DNA of 64,000 nucleotides from Plantago ovata. Its lineage: Eukaryota; Streptophyta; Magnoliopsida; Lamiales; Plantaginaceae. The DNA lies in the NCBI GenBank assembly GCA_028274465.1, contig CM051457.1, positions 106,825,982 through 106,889,981 of the forward strand, in the 5' to 3' direction. Below the pieces are notes generated by a model. It ran no database searches, was not told where the DNA came from, and was given only the letters and a program-made list of their open reading frames with translations. The first letter of the stretch is position 1; every line of letters begins with the position of its first letter. The position numbers and the translations under genes are program-made. Of the stretch, positions 1 to 12,047 are shown piece by piece.

Positions 1-942
1 GAGGAATAGAGCTAGCAACTTGCTGCTTTTATACAAATTGACGCCCTAACCCTAATCAACCTAATCAATCGGTAAAAAATCCACCGTCATAAAATGCAGC
101 ACAAACCCCTAAATTATTACATCAAAAACAACATAAAAGGATGATGACAAATTGGAGCAGCAGCACACTGTGTGTATGAACCCTAATCGTACCAATTTGG
201 TTCCGGTGTGGAGAAAACTGGTGTTCCAGGGATTTGAATCATCCCGCCTATGTTGCTGCAATCTGGTGTGGCTAGTTCGCGTGTTCCAACGCTCTGATGG
301 ACGAATTCTTCAGACGGGGCTCGACTTAGGGCGCTTCGAGTTCTTGGACGACTTTGCTCTGTTCTTCCTCTTCTTTTCTTGTAATGATTTCTGCATCTTC
401 TTCTTCTTGATTTAATCATTTGATTTTGATATTTTAACACCACACTCATCAAAGATAAACTTGACACTTCACACCAGAACAATTATTTCCCTTTATAGTC
501 ATTCAATATATATCCTACTACACTGTCTATATCAGACTCTAAATAAGACCCCTACAGCCCATACCTTTGTTCCCATATCATCCAAGCACTTACAATAAGA
601 TTGAAAAAAATAGAAGATAAAGGAATATGTTGCTTAAGTACTTGATTGTCTGTGTTATTCATTGGTGTTTGAATAATATCCTCAACTCTGGTTGTGCAGC
701 ACTGCAGCTGCATTGGTATATAAATTTTTTTACCAAGTTGTGTATTCCATGTTAAACTTGTATACTTCAAACAGTACAAAAAATTACATATAAACAAGAA
801 ATACATGAAGATTGTAAACTGATGAGTCAGCAACATCATATTTCAATCAAGCGTCATTTAGCTACAGAAGCACACACTTGTGATATTCCATTCACATTTG
901 TATGATGTAAGCCATGATCTCAATCTGGCCCAACATCATGCC
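1..942. other. Left-edge non-coding DNA
   Basis: No gene is recognisable here. Short open frames at about 152-482 on both strands overlap each other and match no family I know. A short CCCTAACCCTAAT stretch near base 44 looks telomere-like but is only two units long. The segment probably contains the upstream region of the MATE gene. Confidence 0.5.
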
Positions 943-950
943 TATAAAAG
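943..950 (+). promoter_or_regulatory. Probable TATA box of the MATE gene
   Basis: The sequence TATAAAAG lies about 265 bases upstream of the MATE start codon and is followed by a plausible pyrimidine-rich leader. No other TATA-like site this good lies closer. It is inferred from position and motif only. Confidence 0.5.
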
Positions 951-1212
951 GGTGTGTACGTGTTTAAGATTGATCATCAGAAAAAGATCGAGGTCAATAC
1001 TCTGTTGAGTGTTGTGAGAATTACTCTTAAATATCGAGTGAAAGATACTAAGCTGCTTCATATTTAATCTCTTTAACTTCGAATATTTTTCTGTTTCTTC
1101 TTTACTATCCTATAAACCCAACAACGTAAGCTATAAAGTTTATCAGACTTAAGGCCAGAGAGTACAACAGTTCTTTGTAGCTAGGTAAGCTATCAAGAAA
1201 ATCTAAGTGGCG

Positions 1213-3172
1213 ATGGAGCAGTCTCAAGAGCCTCTGCTGGAAGAGGACTATAACAGTGAAAACGAAGGCGTGTTCAAAATATGCGCGGATGCATGCTCAG
1301 CCATAGAGATAAAGAAGGTCAGCAGTTTAGCGTTGCCGATGATGGTTGTGACTGTCTCGCAGTACCTTCTGCGAATTTCGCCGCTGTTTATGTTGGGACA
1401 TCTTGGTGAACTGTCTCTTTCCAGTGCATCGATAGCTACCTCTTTAGCAAATGTTACCGGTTACAGTATCATTGTAAGAACCATTCTTTCAAATATTTTT
1501 TATGATATTAACTTTTGTTGCACCCTTAGCTTCTTATATATATGACTACGTACTTTTAATACTCGCTGCCCGTATAATTAAGAAGGAAAGAGTTGTCTTT
1601 CAGTACTCATTTTCGATCTCCACTCTTGCAGTTTGTTATTCATTAATAATGAAACTGAGTCTGTATTGTGCAGTTTGGAATGGCTGGTGCATTGGAGACC
1701 CTATGTGGACAGGCATACGGAGCAGAACAATATCAAAGAGTCGGAACGTTTACTTATAGTGCCATTGTCTGTCTCTTTTTGGTATCATTGCCGGTATCAG
1801 CTCTATGGTTATACATGGATAAGTTATTAATGTTCATAGGCCAAGACCCTTTGATATCAGTGGAAGCTGGAAAATATGCTATTTGGTTAATACCTTCTTT
1901 ATTTCCTTACGCTATATATCAGTCTCTAGTTCGGTACCTTCAGATTCAGAGCTTGATTCTTCCTATGCTTATAAGCACCCTTGCGACTTTATGTATCCAC
2001 CTACCCCTTTGTTGGACTTTCGTATTTAATTTGAAGTTAGGAAATGCTGGAGGAGCAATTTCCGTTAGTATATCGTATTGGTTGAATGTAATCTTCCTTG
2101 TTCTCTATGTGAAATATTCTCCGGCCTGTAAGAAGACACATGCTCCTTTCTCGAGTACTCAATTTTTCCAAATTATGGGAAAATTCTTTGTGATGGCTGT
2201 TCCTGCTGCCCTCATGATCTGGTAATTTAGCCTAAAGTTATTATTATAAGCAAATTTAAAGTAACTTGTCCATCATTTTGACTGATATATAATTAATACA
2301 TTTGAGAATGGCTGTTATTGTACGTAGTTTATCCTGGTGGGCGTATGAGCTGGTGATACTTCTTTCTGGCTTACTGCCAAATCCACAGCTAGAGACATCT
2401 GTATTGTCCATATGGTATTATACTGTAAATTTCTTGCCAATCAAACAAATGTGATAGTGCAGAGGATTTATTGATAAAGAAAAGATAACAAAGACACCGA
2501 TCTCCGCAGAGACGAACCACCCTAAGGCGAACCAGCTCCTTTGAGCGAAACCTAACTTCTGTTCTGCATAAACTAAATGCTGGACTGACTCTCTTATATA
2601 TAATTAACTTCCTAACTTAACTAGAACTCTATTAGCTAACTTATCTAACATTAATAAGATTCTAATAATAATAAATAGTAATGCTAATAATAATAATTTA
2701 GGACTCTAAGTCCGTAACAAAATGAGTTTATGTTATAAGATGATTTAGGCTTACCTGTTATATATACACTTCTTTTCTCAGTTTTTCGGTAATTACATTG
2801 CTGTATCACATACCTGATGCCTTCGGAGCTGCTGCAAGGTTCACTGTAATTTTATGCTAGTGATACATATTTTTTTAAGGGAAAGCATAACGAAAGTGAT
2901 ATATTGACAGTAGTATGTATGTAAAAAATTATCTTGTAGCACTCGGATTTCAAATGAACTCGGAGCTGGGAAACCAAGGGCAGCTCGATCTGTTTTCCTT
3001 TCTGTTCTGGTTCTCTCAGAGTGTATCACAGCAAGCACAGTTGTTTTTTGTTCCCGTCACATTTTGGGATATGCATTTAGTGACGAGAGGGAAGTTGTTG
3101 ATTATGTTAACCAAATCGCTCCTCTTCTCTGCCTTTGTATCATCATGGATGGCTTTGAAGCAGTACTTTCGG
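1213..3172 (+). CDS. MATE family transporter (DETOXIFICATION type), 3' exons not found
   Basis: This is a multidrug and toxic compound extrusion antiporter, an H+-coupled exporter of secondary metabolites in plasma or vacuolar membrane. I read five exons: 1213-1473, 1674-2221, 2328-2414, 2782-2838 and 2940-3172, all with GT-AG borders and compatible phases, giving about 395 residues. Family signatures are clear: [17 protein letters not shown] at the start of exon 2, [19 protein letters not shown] across exons 3-4, [11 protein letters not shown] in exon 4 and [15 protein letters not shown] in exon 5. The start is the ATG at 1213, since the in-frame codon at 1207 is GTG. Plant MATE proteins usually have about 480-500 residues. 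The reading stops at VLSG, just before the usual ARG-GWQ exon, which I cannot find downstream. It is either a truncated gene or its last exons have decayed beyond recognition. Confidence 0.85.
2452..2719 (-). mobile_element. Solo LTR in intron 3 of the MATE gene
   Basis: The segment begins TGATAGTGCAG and ends CCGTAACA, and is flanked on both sides by the 5-bp direct repeat AAATG (2447-2451 and 2720-2724), the size left by LTR-retrotransposon integrase. Read on the minus strand it starts TGTTACGGACTTAGAG and ends in a stretch containing CAATAAATCCTC, which looks like an LTR with a polyadenylation region. No internal domain is present, so it is a solo LTR left by LTR-LTR recombination. It lies wholly within an intron. 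Confidence 0.8.
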
Positions 3173-3663
3173 GTTATTCTTTACAAAAATTCTTGCTACC
3201 AACTTAGATAGTAATCTTTGCTAGAGACGAAATCTATCACGCCTCTTATTTTAATTGCATTTGCTGTGCTATAAATGCTCACTGCAGCTTTTGTAATTGC
3301 ATGAATGTCGGAGGCTGGCTACATTTTTTCAGTGGTCTAGCTGAATATTCCCCTTCAGCAACTTATAGAGAAGGTAGAAAGAACACCAGGGGAATCTAGG
3401 AGATAAACATGTTTGTTGCGTATTAATTTACATTACATAACATTGTGAAAACTGTTCTTGTATGCAAGCTGGGATGCATTTTGACTGCAATAAGTTCAGA
3501 TATTAGCTGTTTCGATCTCCATAACTAAACAAAGTGTTTTAGTTTATGCTTCCATCTAGGTTTTTTGTTGTTTTTTTTTTTTTTTACAGAAATATCATAG
3601 GCCTCAAACTTTTATTGAGTAAATTACTGAAGCGCCTATTCTGCGTCATCTTGACTTTTTATA
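3173..3663. other. Non-coding DNA where the MATE 3' exons would be expected
   Basis: I looked here for the conserved ARGxGWQ exon and the final MATE exons and did not find them. A short GGWLH-like reading near 3325 is preceded by an in-frame stop and is not convincing. A T-rich run lies at about 3564-3588. Confidence 0.5.
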
Positions 3664-3899
3664 CTCACTCTGTTCCAAACTAAGCTTCCTAAGGTTAATT
3701 TTTTTTCGAACCTTGACCGTAAATTACTTCTATATTACAAATGATTAGTATATAATAAATATATATTAGAAAAATATACTTGATTTTCTTTCATAATATA
3801 ATTTTATTATATTTTTTGATTGTGTAATATATGAGTAATTTGTGGTTAAAGTTCGAAAAAAAAATTAACCTTAGGAAACTTATTATGGAACCGAGGAAA
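3664..3899. mobile_element. Stowaway-like MITE (Tc1/mariner)
   Basis: The left end CTCACTCTGTTCCAAAC and the right end, read in reverse, TTTCCTCGGTTCCATAA match the Stowaway consensus CTCCCTCCGTTCC. The inverted similarity continues inward through GCTTCCTAAGGTTAATTTTTT. The element is AT-rich, about 236 bp, has no coding capacity and is bordered by TA on both sides, the mariner target duplication. Confidence 0.8.
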
Positions 3900-4310
3900 T
3901 AATATACAAAATAAGTTAATTCGAAATAAGCTTATTTTCGTTCTATCCAATTGTTTGCAGTTGGAAGAAGAGAAGATAGATTATAATCCCAAAGCCCCAG
4001 TCAAGACCTGAGAGTCAACAACGGGGGACAAATCCTTTCCTAGTTTCCTTACTAGGAAAGTTGATTCAAAGTCTTCAAATCGGCCTTGTTTTGTATTTAT
4101 CCTTAGACCAGCCATACATTAAATTCCAGTCAGTCAGTCACTCAATTTGAACATCAAACGAATCTTGATGATCAGTACTGAACTGAACTAACTAGAATAC
4201 AATGAACTATCCCAGAAATATGCTACTAAGTACATGAAATGCGACATCACCTTATAACTAATTAACAAACTTTTAAGAACACTAGCAAGCTAGCTACCAT
4301 AATCTATTAC

Positions 4311-4318
4311 TATAAATA
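4311..4318 (+). promoter_or_regulatory. TATA box of the first GH3 gene
   Basis: TATAAATA lies 136 bases upstream of the GH3 start codon. The second GH3 gene has the same motif at a similar distance. Upstream of both, a segment ending in CTCAATTTGAACA (about 4141 and 11807) is also shared, so the promoter was duplicated along with the gene. Confidence 0.65.
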
Positions 4319-4446
4319 CATACATGCCCCTGCTCTATCCATTAATATTCCCTCATATATACCTTACTGAGCTTCCTCTCTTCTCCTTTCTAGAGGCAGG
4401 CAGCATTTTCACTGTCTACTCCACCCCATAAATCTTCGACGAAGCG

Positions 4447-6798
4447 ATGAAGTTGTTCGCAACATTCGTGTCGCTAATTTTCTGCCTCCTATTAGCCCAA
4501 TCTACGGCCCAACGCCACAACATTAACATGTTGTACAAGGACCCCAAACAGCCTATGAACATGCGAATAAGGGTCCTAATGAACCAGATGACTTTGGAGG
4601 AGAAAATCGGCCAAATGGCGCAACTTGACAGAATGGCTGCCACAGCTGAGACTATGAGAGACTATTCCATTGGAAGTCTTATCAGCGGCTCTGGGACATC
4701 GCCAAACGAAAACCTACGTGCATCACCAAAGGATTGGGTGGATTTGGTTAACTACTACCAGAATGGATCATTGTCAAGTAGACTTGGGATACCTTTCATG
4801 TATGGGATTGATTCTGTGCATGGACACAGCAATGTGTTTGGTGCAACTATCTTTCCTCATAATGTTGGTCTTGGTTCAACAAGGTAATTTTTAGTTAGTA
4901 ATTACTAACACTACTCTTACTGTTCTATTCATTATATACATGCAAATCATATAATAGCAGAATCTAAATAACAAGTACTATGTCATATTGCAGGGATCCT
5001 GAACTTGTGAAGAGGATTGGCGCAGCTACGGCTATTGAAACTAGAGCCACAGGCATTCCCTATGTCTTTGCTCCATGTATTGCGGTCTGCAGAGATCCGA
5101 GATGGGGTAGATGTTATGAAAGTTATAGTGAAGATCATAAAATAGTTCAAGAAATGACAGACATTATCTACGGTTTACAAGGCGTTCCTCCTAAATCAAC
5201 AAATGGAGTTCCTTACATTGGTGGAAAGTAAGTCCTTAGCTAGGGTAACTGCCTAGCTAACATATATATATGAGCAGTATGTTTCAAAATGGTTTTGTTC
5301 TTTTACCATCATAATGATTTTATTTTGCTGCCGTGATACAGGGATAAGGTTGTGGCTTGTGCGAAGCACTTTGTAGGCGATGGAGGAACAATAAATGGAA
5401 TCAATGAGAACAATACAGTGATAGACTGGCATCGATTACTCAGCATTCATATGCCTGCGTACTACAGTTCCATTATCAAGGGTGTTTCGACAATCATGGT
5501 TTCGTACTCGAGCTGGAATGGAGTTAAGATGCACACGAATCGTAATCTTGTTACTGACTTTCTCAAGGGCACTATGAGATTCAGGGTAAGAACACCAAAC
5601 TACTAACACTATATACCTTCTACTGCTTATTAAAACACAGATTTATGTACCTTTACAGTCAAATTGATTAGCTTTTGTGCTGATTTTCCAGGGATTCATC
5701 ATATCAGATTGGCAGGGTGTCGATAAGATTACAAACAAAACGACATACAACTATACAAACCCGAGTTTTTTCAGAGATGTATACCCGACCTTCAGAAGGA
5801 CTTATTCTCAATCACTTCTAAGAGCGATTAATGCTGGCATTGACATGATCATGGTTCCGCCAAATCACACAGAATTCATTAGCATTGTGTCGGAGCATGT
5901 CAGGAACAACTTAATCTCTATGAAGAGAATTGACGATGCTGTTAGAAGGATACTGCGAGTCAAATTTAGCATGGGTCTTTTTGAGAATCCCATATCCGAT
6001 TACAGCTTGGTTGATCAAGTTGGAATGCAAGCTCATAGAGACTTAGCCAGAGAAGCCGTTAGAAAGTCTCTTGTTCTGTTAAAGAATGGAGATGATTCAG
6101 GTAGCCCACTGCTTCCTCTTCCTAAACGAACATCGAAAATCTTAGTAGCTGGAAGCCATGCTAACAACTTGGGATGGCAATGTGGTGGTTGGACTATTAC
6201 TTGGCAGGGACTCTATGGCAACAACCATACCACCGGTATGAACATTTACAAAACAATTGCCCTAAAATATTCCTTAACATTGATAAAATTTGATGCTAAA
6301 CTAGTTTCTTGATACATATGTTCAGGAACTACAATATTGAGTGCCATTTCATCCGCAGTTGATCCCGCAACAGAAATTGTCTATAACGAAAACCCTGATG
6401 CTGGATTCGTGAGAACAAACAACTTCTCGTACGCAGTTGTAGTGGTGGGCGAGCACCCGTATGCTGAAAGTGCAGGCGATAATCTGAACCTGACAATTCC
6501 TGAACCGGGTCTGAGCACAATGAACACAGTTTGCCGCAACATTAGATGTGTCGTAGTACTGATTTCAGGACGACCACTTGTGATTGAACCCTATTTGTCA
6601 TCCATAGATGCCCTTGTCGCAGCGTGGTTACCTGGGACTGAAGGCCTGGGTGTGGCTGACGTTCTGTTTGGCGATTACCGTTTTACAGGAAAATTATCAA
6701 GAACTTGGTTCAAGAGAATAGACCAGCTCCCTATGAACATTGGTGATGAGCATTATGATCCACTTTTCCCTTTCGGGCATGGACTCTCCAGCAAATGA
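4447..6798 (+). CDS. GH3 beta-D-glucan glucohydrolase / beta-glucosidase, copy 1
   Basis: This is a secreted glycoside hydrolase family 3 enzyme of the barley ExoI type, which removes glucose from the non-reducing ends of wall beta-glucans in the apoplast. Five exons (4447-4883, 4994-5227, 5342-5585, 5692-6235, 6326-6798) join to 644 codons including the stop, all with GT-AG borders. Residues 1-21 form a signal peptide (hydrophobic [15 protein letters not shown] ending near STA). The N-terminal barrel holds the nucleophile Asp, near residue 311, in [11 protein letters not shown]. The second domain has [10 protein letters not shown], supplying the second substrate-clamping Trp, and the acid/base Glu, near residue 534, in [11 protein letters not shown]. 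The C-terminus [13 protein letters not shown] and [11 protein letters not shown] is typical. Length is normal and no lesion is visible. It is about 95% identical by eye to the copy at 12048, so it is a recent tandem duplicate. Confidence 0.95.
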
Positions 6799-9205
6799 TC
6801 GAAGAAGCAATGTTTTTGCCTCTCTCATAGAGATTGTGCTTGTTCATGCCCCTGTTCTTTTGTTTCATGTTTTCTGTATTGTCTGATTGCAGAATTTGAA
6901 TATGTTTGTATGAAGAAGAATTGTTTTCCAATATGAATTGTTTTCCACATCAATTGCTTGTATATTAAATTCAACCTATAGGAATTATTTAAAAACCTTA
7001 TATAACTGATGCTGATGCCTGTTGTTAAAGACATATTGTTTCTCATTGCTCTCTTAACTGAATTTTTAGTGCTGTCACATTATTTCAATAACTTTCATGC
7101 ATGCAGATGATTCTTTCAAGAGTCGAGATGGAAGCGTATAAGTGCTTAATTTTTGTTTCTCCCCCAGCAGAGGGTCACTCTTTGGTGAGGCAAACCAGGG
7201 TGCAGGGAGACTATGTTCTTCATGATGGTAGTGCAAGGTATGAGTTTCAATTACTATATTCCTTGTGTCATTTGTAGAGGTTCTTACTAGGACTTCATTA
7301 CAATGGGAACATGAGATTAGGAAAACTTAAAGTGAGAAGAAAATATAGAGTTAGATCACATTTTAATTGATTGGAATTAGTGTCCTGTGGATAATCAAAG
7401 TTAAGTTCTCCTGAAATCAATGAAATGTACAAGTTAGCATCCTCGAGGTGGATTATTATAGTGTCCTACTAATTGATTTTGTACCCGAGATCCGTTAATC
7501 ATGTTGCACATTGTTCTTTGCAGGAAATCTTGGTGCAGATAATGGTATTGGACAGTACTCATTAAAATCATTCGTACATATTAGATGTCGGGTCGAATCT
7601 ATCGAGTAGCATTAAGAACTTTCCAGCATTCTGATGCTTCTGTGCAGGTCTGGTGTTTTTGGTTAGTCCATGTCCATGCACTTGCACACACTCCAGCTTT
7701 CTATCTTTCTGTTTTTCCAGTTCATATCCATATCCGGTAATTCCTGTACGCTTCATACATTTCCAACAGTAACCATGTTCTGGTGATGTTTTTCTTTGAA
7801 AGTCAGTCAGAAAAAATGATTTTGTAACTTTGATGTCCACTAGCTAGCTCTCAATACTATGGAATGAAATGGCGCTTGTGTTGTATATAAATTTGAATAT
7901 TCTACACTGAAGTTTATATATATTCTATATATATTGCACTTCTAGCTATTAGATTGAGGTGTTCAATAGTTACTTGCACGGGCTCCATAACATTACCGGG
8001 ACAATTAGCTATCACACCGTGTGTAACACGGTGCAACACATCTAGTAACTATATAAGCCCTATGCAACATAACAAGCATGTAGTCGGCTCGTGCATTTCT
8101 GTTTCCATTTCCATTTCCACACTTCTTAGTGCAATTTTCGCCCAATATCTGTGCATCAAAGAACAAAACAATGTTATACATATCTTATAGCAATAGGCGA
8201 AAACAAACAAAGATGTGTTTGGCAAAAAATATTCCGTTAAATGTAATACAAAATATAAAAAGGAAACAAAATCTAACTTCTCCAGAAACTGCAAGCCTGA
8301 AAATAAAACACTTGCTTGAAGATAACATTAACTATTTCGATTTGGCAAGATATACTAACTAGGCAAACGCTCGCTTACAATTGTGCACTTACATAACATT
8401 TTTGCATCAGATATATATATATATATATCCCTGCAAGCAATTAATCGAAGTAGTTAACTTTATGTTTTGCATTGTTGATTATGAGCTCGTGCATTTCTGT
8501 TTTCATTTCTACACTTCTTACTGCAATGTTAGTGTGACAGATCACAAACATCGATCAGGATGATAACGGAGAGCCATTTTCCGGTATACTACTTTATTTG
8601 AAAAAGCTAGTTATCCAAAATTGATTATATGGCGGCATCAAAGACCGGACAAGTAGTCACAGTATCGGTTTTTTGGCATTTATAGTTTGAGGAACAAGAA
8701 GAGAGTTTTATGATGAGCCAAAGGAACGCTTCAATTTTATAATGCCCATTGATCATTACCCTCTTTGAGCTAGTATTTGCGGATTAGGATAATATACTTA
8801 CATTTAAATTCAAACGTTCGCAGCTATATAAATTTCAAGACAGTGAGATTTGAGCCCATGATCCCTAGGTATCCAAATATATTTATAAATCTTGTTAAAC
8901 TCAAATTCTAATATGGTATCAAGCAGGCCCAAGTTGATGCAAATTACATTGTGAATTCTATTTGTGGTACGTATTTTTGTTCTAACTATTTAAATTGAAA
9001 TGCGTGAAACCCTTCGTTAATTGTTCTTGACATTTTTGGTGTGGAATAAACGGACCAAACAAATTGTTTAATTTAATGATAATGGAGATTAAAACCAAAC
9101 GGATCCAATCAATTTGATACAATATTGGAGTTCCTACAATATTCTAAGCAACCTTCCATATGTTTGTATCGTGGCATCGAGTTTTTGCCATAATGAAATC
9201 AAGTA
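6799..9205. other. Non-coding spacer downstream of GH3 copy 1
   Basis: The first few hundred bases are the GH3 3' untranslated region. An exon-like open stretch at about 7170-7237, bordered by CCCCCAGCAG and GCAAGGTATG, could be a relic exon, but its translation matches nothing I know. A segment near 8088 (GCTCGTGCATTTCTGTT) recurs near 8484. I see no gene. Confidence 0.5.
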
Positions 9206-9213
9206 CTACTTAC

Positions 9214-9538
9214 CAGTGGCGGCTTTGCAGTTAACTGCACAGGGCCATATTTTGGGCTGGGCCTCGAGGCCCAGTAGGCTTCTACAAGGCTCTTTTCTCC
9301 TTCTCTCCATAGCCAACCCTATCCCTCTTTCTTCTCTCATCCCTCCTGGATTTTTCTAATTCTGAATTTTTAGGGGTTCTTGTATGTTTCATAATATTAA
9401 TTTTTGAATCTTTTGCTAAATGTTTTGTGGGCTGCGTAATTTGTTTCTTTAAAACAATATTGTACTTAATATTAGTACTTCGGATTCGGGCCTCGTCTAA
9501 ATGTTCGCACAGGGCCACCAAAACTCAAGCCGCCCCTG
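9214..9538 (-). mobile_element. Non-autonomous hAT element (325 bp)
   Basis: The ends are CAGTGGCGGC and GCCGCCCCTG, imperfect inverted repeats of the hAT type, and the element is flanked by the perfect 8-bp direct repeat CTACTTAC (9206-9213 and 9539-9546). Internal blocks (GGGCTGGGCCTCGAGGCCCAG and a block containing ATGTTCGCACAGGGCCACC) also occur in the element at 10714-11438 in the opposite orientation, so both belong to one family. There is no transposase. Confidence 0.88.
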
Positions 9539-9554
9539 CTACTTACCAGTTTTA

Positions 9555-9953
9555 TTATTGCCAATACAATAGTTGACAATTAATTCTGATGTGAACGTGT
9601 AGTTTTTCGAATTGTGAATCATCGATGATCTCAATCCATGATTTTGAAACAGACATGTACATGAACAAGGAATCCAAGAGCACCCGTTTTAGTGTTTCAT
9701 TAAAAGTGTCGCTTGAAATGTCACCCGATAATTTTTCCAATACGGTCGTCGGTGGATTTGGAGATGTTTGACTATGAAATGGAAAATATTTAGCGAAGGT
9801 TTTGGTATGTACAGAAACTTTCATAAGCTCAACAAACCATGTCTGATTGTCTGCGCAACGTCTAGTGAAGTTAATATCCATGGAATCCTGACAATTCCCG
9901 ATTATGGTGCAATTGGTGTTATTTTTTACTTTTATTCTATCCATTTTTTCCAA
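9555..9953 (-). CDS. Hypothetical ORF, 132 codons, doubtful
   Basis: An open frame of 132 codons ends 17 bases from the edge of the hAT insertion. Its translation has no motif I recognise, no signal peptide and no obvious splice partner. Composition is ordinary rather than low complexity. It may be an exon relic or chance. No function is proposed. Confidence 0.2.
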   Translation of the reverse strand: MEKMDRIKVKNNTNCTIIGNCQDSMDINFTRRCADNQTWFVELMKVSVHTKTFAKYFPFHSQTSPNPPTTVLEKLSGDISSDTFNETLKRVLLDSLFMYMSVSKSWIEIIDDSQFEKLHVHIRINCQLLYWQ

Positions 9954-10079
9954 TTATTTTTAATTACTTATAGTTTGTAGAAGTCAAATGATTCTGTTCA
10001 TCATGTATAATATTGTAATTATAAGTCAAAATATGAACGTCCTCTTTATTAAATTATACTAGTACCTCAAAATATGACT

Positions 10080-10395
10080 GTAGTGGTGATTGTGGTGGTT
10101 ACCGGTGGTGGCGACTAGGCGGTGGTAGTGGTATTTGTGGTGGTGACTACGAAGGCGGTTGTGTTGGTGGTGACAGCTAGGTGGTGGTGGCGACTATGGA
10201 GGTGATGGTGGTGATGACTTTGGAGGTTGACTGGTGGTGATGCGGTGGTAATGATGTTGATGACTAGGTGGTGTAGTGGTTGAGTTGGTGATTATGGTGG
10301 TGGTGATGAATTCGGAGGCGGTGGTGGTGACGACTATGGTGGTGGCGGCGTTGGTTCCAACCAAGACGTTGGTGGTGACTATCGAGGTTAAGGTT
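10080..10395. repeat. GGT/GTG-rich degenerate trinucleotide tract
   Basis: About 300 bases consist largely of GGTGGTGGT-like runs broken by GACTA and GATTA units. Read in one frame it resembles a decayed glycine-rich stretch, but frames are interrupted. It may be the remains of a glycine-rich protein gene or a minisatellite. Confidence 0.6.
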
Positions 10396-10530
10396 TGGAT
10401 TTTAGCCCTAAGGTGTCCGTTAGGTTTGGATTTTAGGTCAAAGGTGTCCGTTAGATTTTGGTGTTTGCTATGTTTGGGTTTTAGCCAAAGGTGTCCATTA
10501 GGTTCTGGTGTATGTTTGGGTATTGGGGTT
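10396..10530. repeat. Imperfect tandem repeat of about 37 bp
   Basis: The phrase AGGTTTGGATTTTAG followed by AAGGTGTCCGTTAG recurs three to four times with drift. A polyadenylation-like AATAAAATTTTTATC follows at about 10590. Together with the GGT-rich tract it could be the 3' part of a decayed transcript unit. Confidence 0.6.
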
Positions 10531-10713
10531 TAGTTGTTGGTCTCGCTTGTATTGAATTTGTTCCGAGCATTACTTGTGATCTTTTAATCAATAAAATTTT
10601 TATCCGTTTCAAAAAAATAAAAAATTACCTCACTAGCTTTAGATTGTCCAATGAGTTCTAGTGTTCAAAATTGGCACCTCTCAGGCCTCAGCCTTTCCGT
10701 TTTTGCATGTGTG

Positions 10714-11438
10714 CAGGGGCGGCTCTGAGTTTTGGTGGCCCTGTGCGAACATTTAGACGATGCCTAAGTACTAAAATTAAGTACAATTGTTTTTTAAAGA
10801 AATAAATTGCGCAGTCCACACATTTAGCAAGAGATTAAAAAGTTAATACTATTATGAAACATTCAAGCACCACCTCAAGAATCTCCCATGTCATCACACC
10901 CAAACTTAGGAACCTCTCAAACCAAAACATATAGAAGAAGCGAATATTCAAAAATGTAATGATGACATTATTACATGTCACCCAAACTTAGAAATACTCA
11001 AGACTAAAACACACAGAAACGAACATACAAAGAAAATACAGTGATAAGACTTGCATAGACAAAGCACCATCTAACAGGGTATATATTATTAGATAAATTT
11101 ATCTACAGACGAGTAAGCACCCAGAATCAGAACTCTGAAGGATAGATCAAAATTAAGAAAATATAAGAACCCTAAAAAATTCAAATTATGAGTATTGATA
11201 AAATCTATTTACATACCTTCGGAATAGGGATGAGAGAAGAAAGAGGGATACGGTTGGATGTAATAGAGATGGGAAGAAGGAGAAGAGAGCCGTGTTTTCT
11301 GAAATACAGCTCAAATCTTTTTTATTTTGTATTTCGTAGAAGCTGACTACTAGTCTTCAGTGTACTGGGCCTCGAGGCCCAGCCCAAAATGTGGCCATGT
11401 GGAGTTGGGCTGGCTGCACATGCTTTGGGCCGCCCCTG
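10714..11438 (+). mobile_element. Non-autonomous hAT element (725 bp)
   Basis: The terminal inverted repeat is CAGGGGCGGC, with CCGCCCCTG at the right end. It is flanked by the perfect 8-bp direct repeat CATGTGTG (10706-10713 and 11439-11446), the hAT signature. It carries no transposase. It shares end sequences with the 325-bp copy at 9214, which looks like a further-deleted relative. Confidence 0.9.
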
Positions 11439-11446
11439 CATGTGTG

Positions 11447-11933
11447 GTCGGTCAACTTACTACTATCCTCCGAACTTAAATGACATTTAGTAAATTTATA
11501 AGAGTGACCGAATGGTAAAGGTAATAAATATCACAAGTGAATTTGAAAGTGTGAACTCAGATAAAAAGAAGTAAGGTGGTATAATGATCTAAAGTTAAGA
11601 TTTGTAGTAACCATTTTCGGTTGAGAGATGGAAAAAATTATAATAAAATTAGACCCAGCTAAGATCATTCGAACAAATAGCAAGTGACTAGTCCATGAAG
11701 CACAGTGACCAGACAAGAACGAGGGACTGACAATATATAGCCCCTTACATTCAAAAGTTGACTCGAAAGTCATTGGCCTGTACGATATTCATCGACTTTC
11801 CAGTCGCTCAATTTGAACAATCAAAACAAATCTCTCAATAGTACACTACTGAAATTAACAATTATTAGGAACTATCCAAGAAACATGCAACATAATTAGT
11901 ACGTACGTAGTACCATAACAGTTTCGATCAATC
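11447..11933. other. Upstream region of GH3 copy 2
   Basis: No gene is visible. The 3' part is alignable by eye with the region upstream of GH3 copy 1, so the tandem duplication included promoter DNA. The 5' part is unrelated. Confidence 0.55.
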
Positions 11934-11941
11934 TATAAATA
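11934..11941 (+). promoter_or_regulatory. TATA box of the second GH3 gene
   Basis: TATAAATA lies 114 bases upstream of the start codon at 12048, matching the arrangement at copy 1. Confidence 0.65.
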
Positions 11942-12047
11942 CCATACTCTCTTCTATGCTTCAACCATTCACTCATACTCTTCTCTTTCAAATCCAAGTA
12001 CAGACACCATTCTCACTCCACCCCGGCCATAAATAGTAGTCAGCGCG

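Noticed and set aside
44..57. Telomere repeat
   Set aside because: Only CCCTAACCCTAA, two units; common in plant promoters and leaders.
183..482. 99-codon minus-strand ORF with basic stretch
   Set aside because: No recognisable motif or splice context; overlaps another ORF on the + strand of similar quality.
1207..1212. Upstream start of the MATE protein
   Set aside because: The codon at 1207 is GTG; the first ATG in frame is at 1213 and fits the family start (MEQSQEPLL).
3290..3400. Missing MATE exon 6
   Set aside because: A GGWLH-like reading is present, but the only acceptor in phase leads into a stop codon and the rest does not match.
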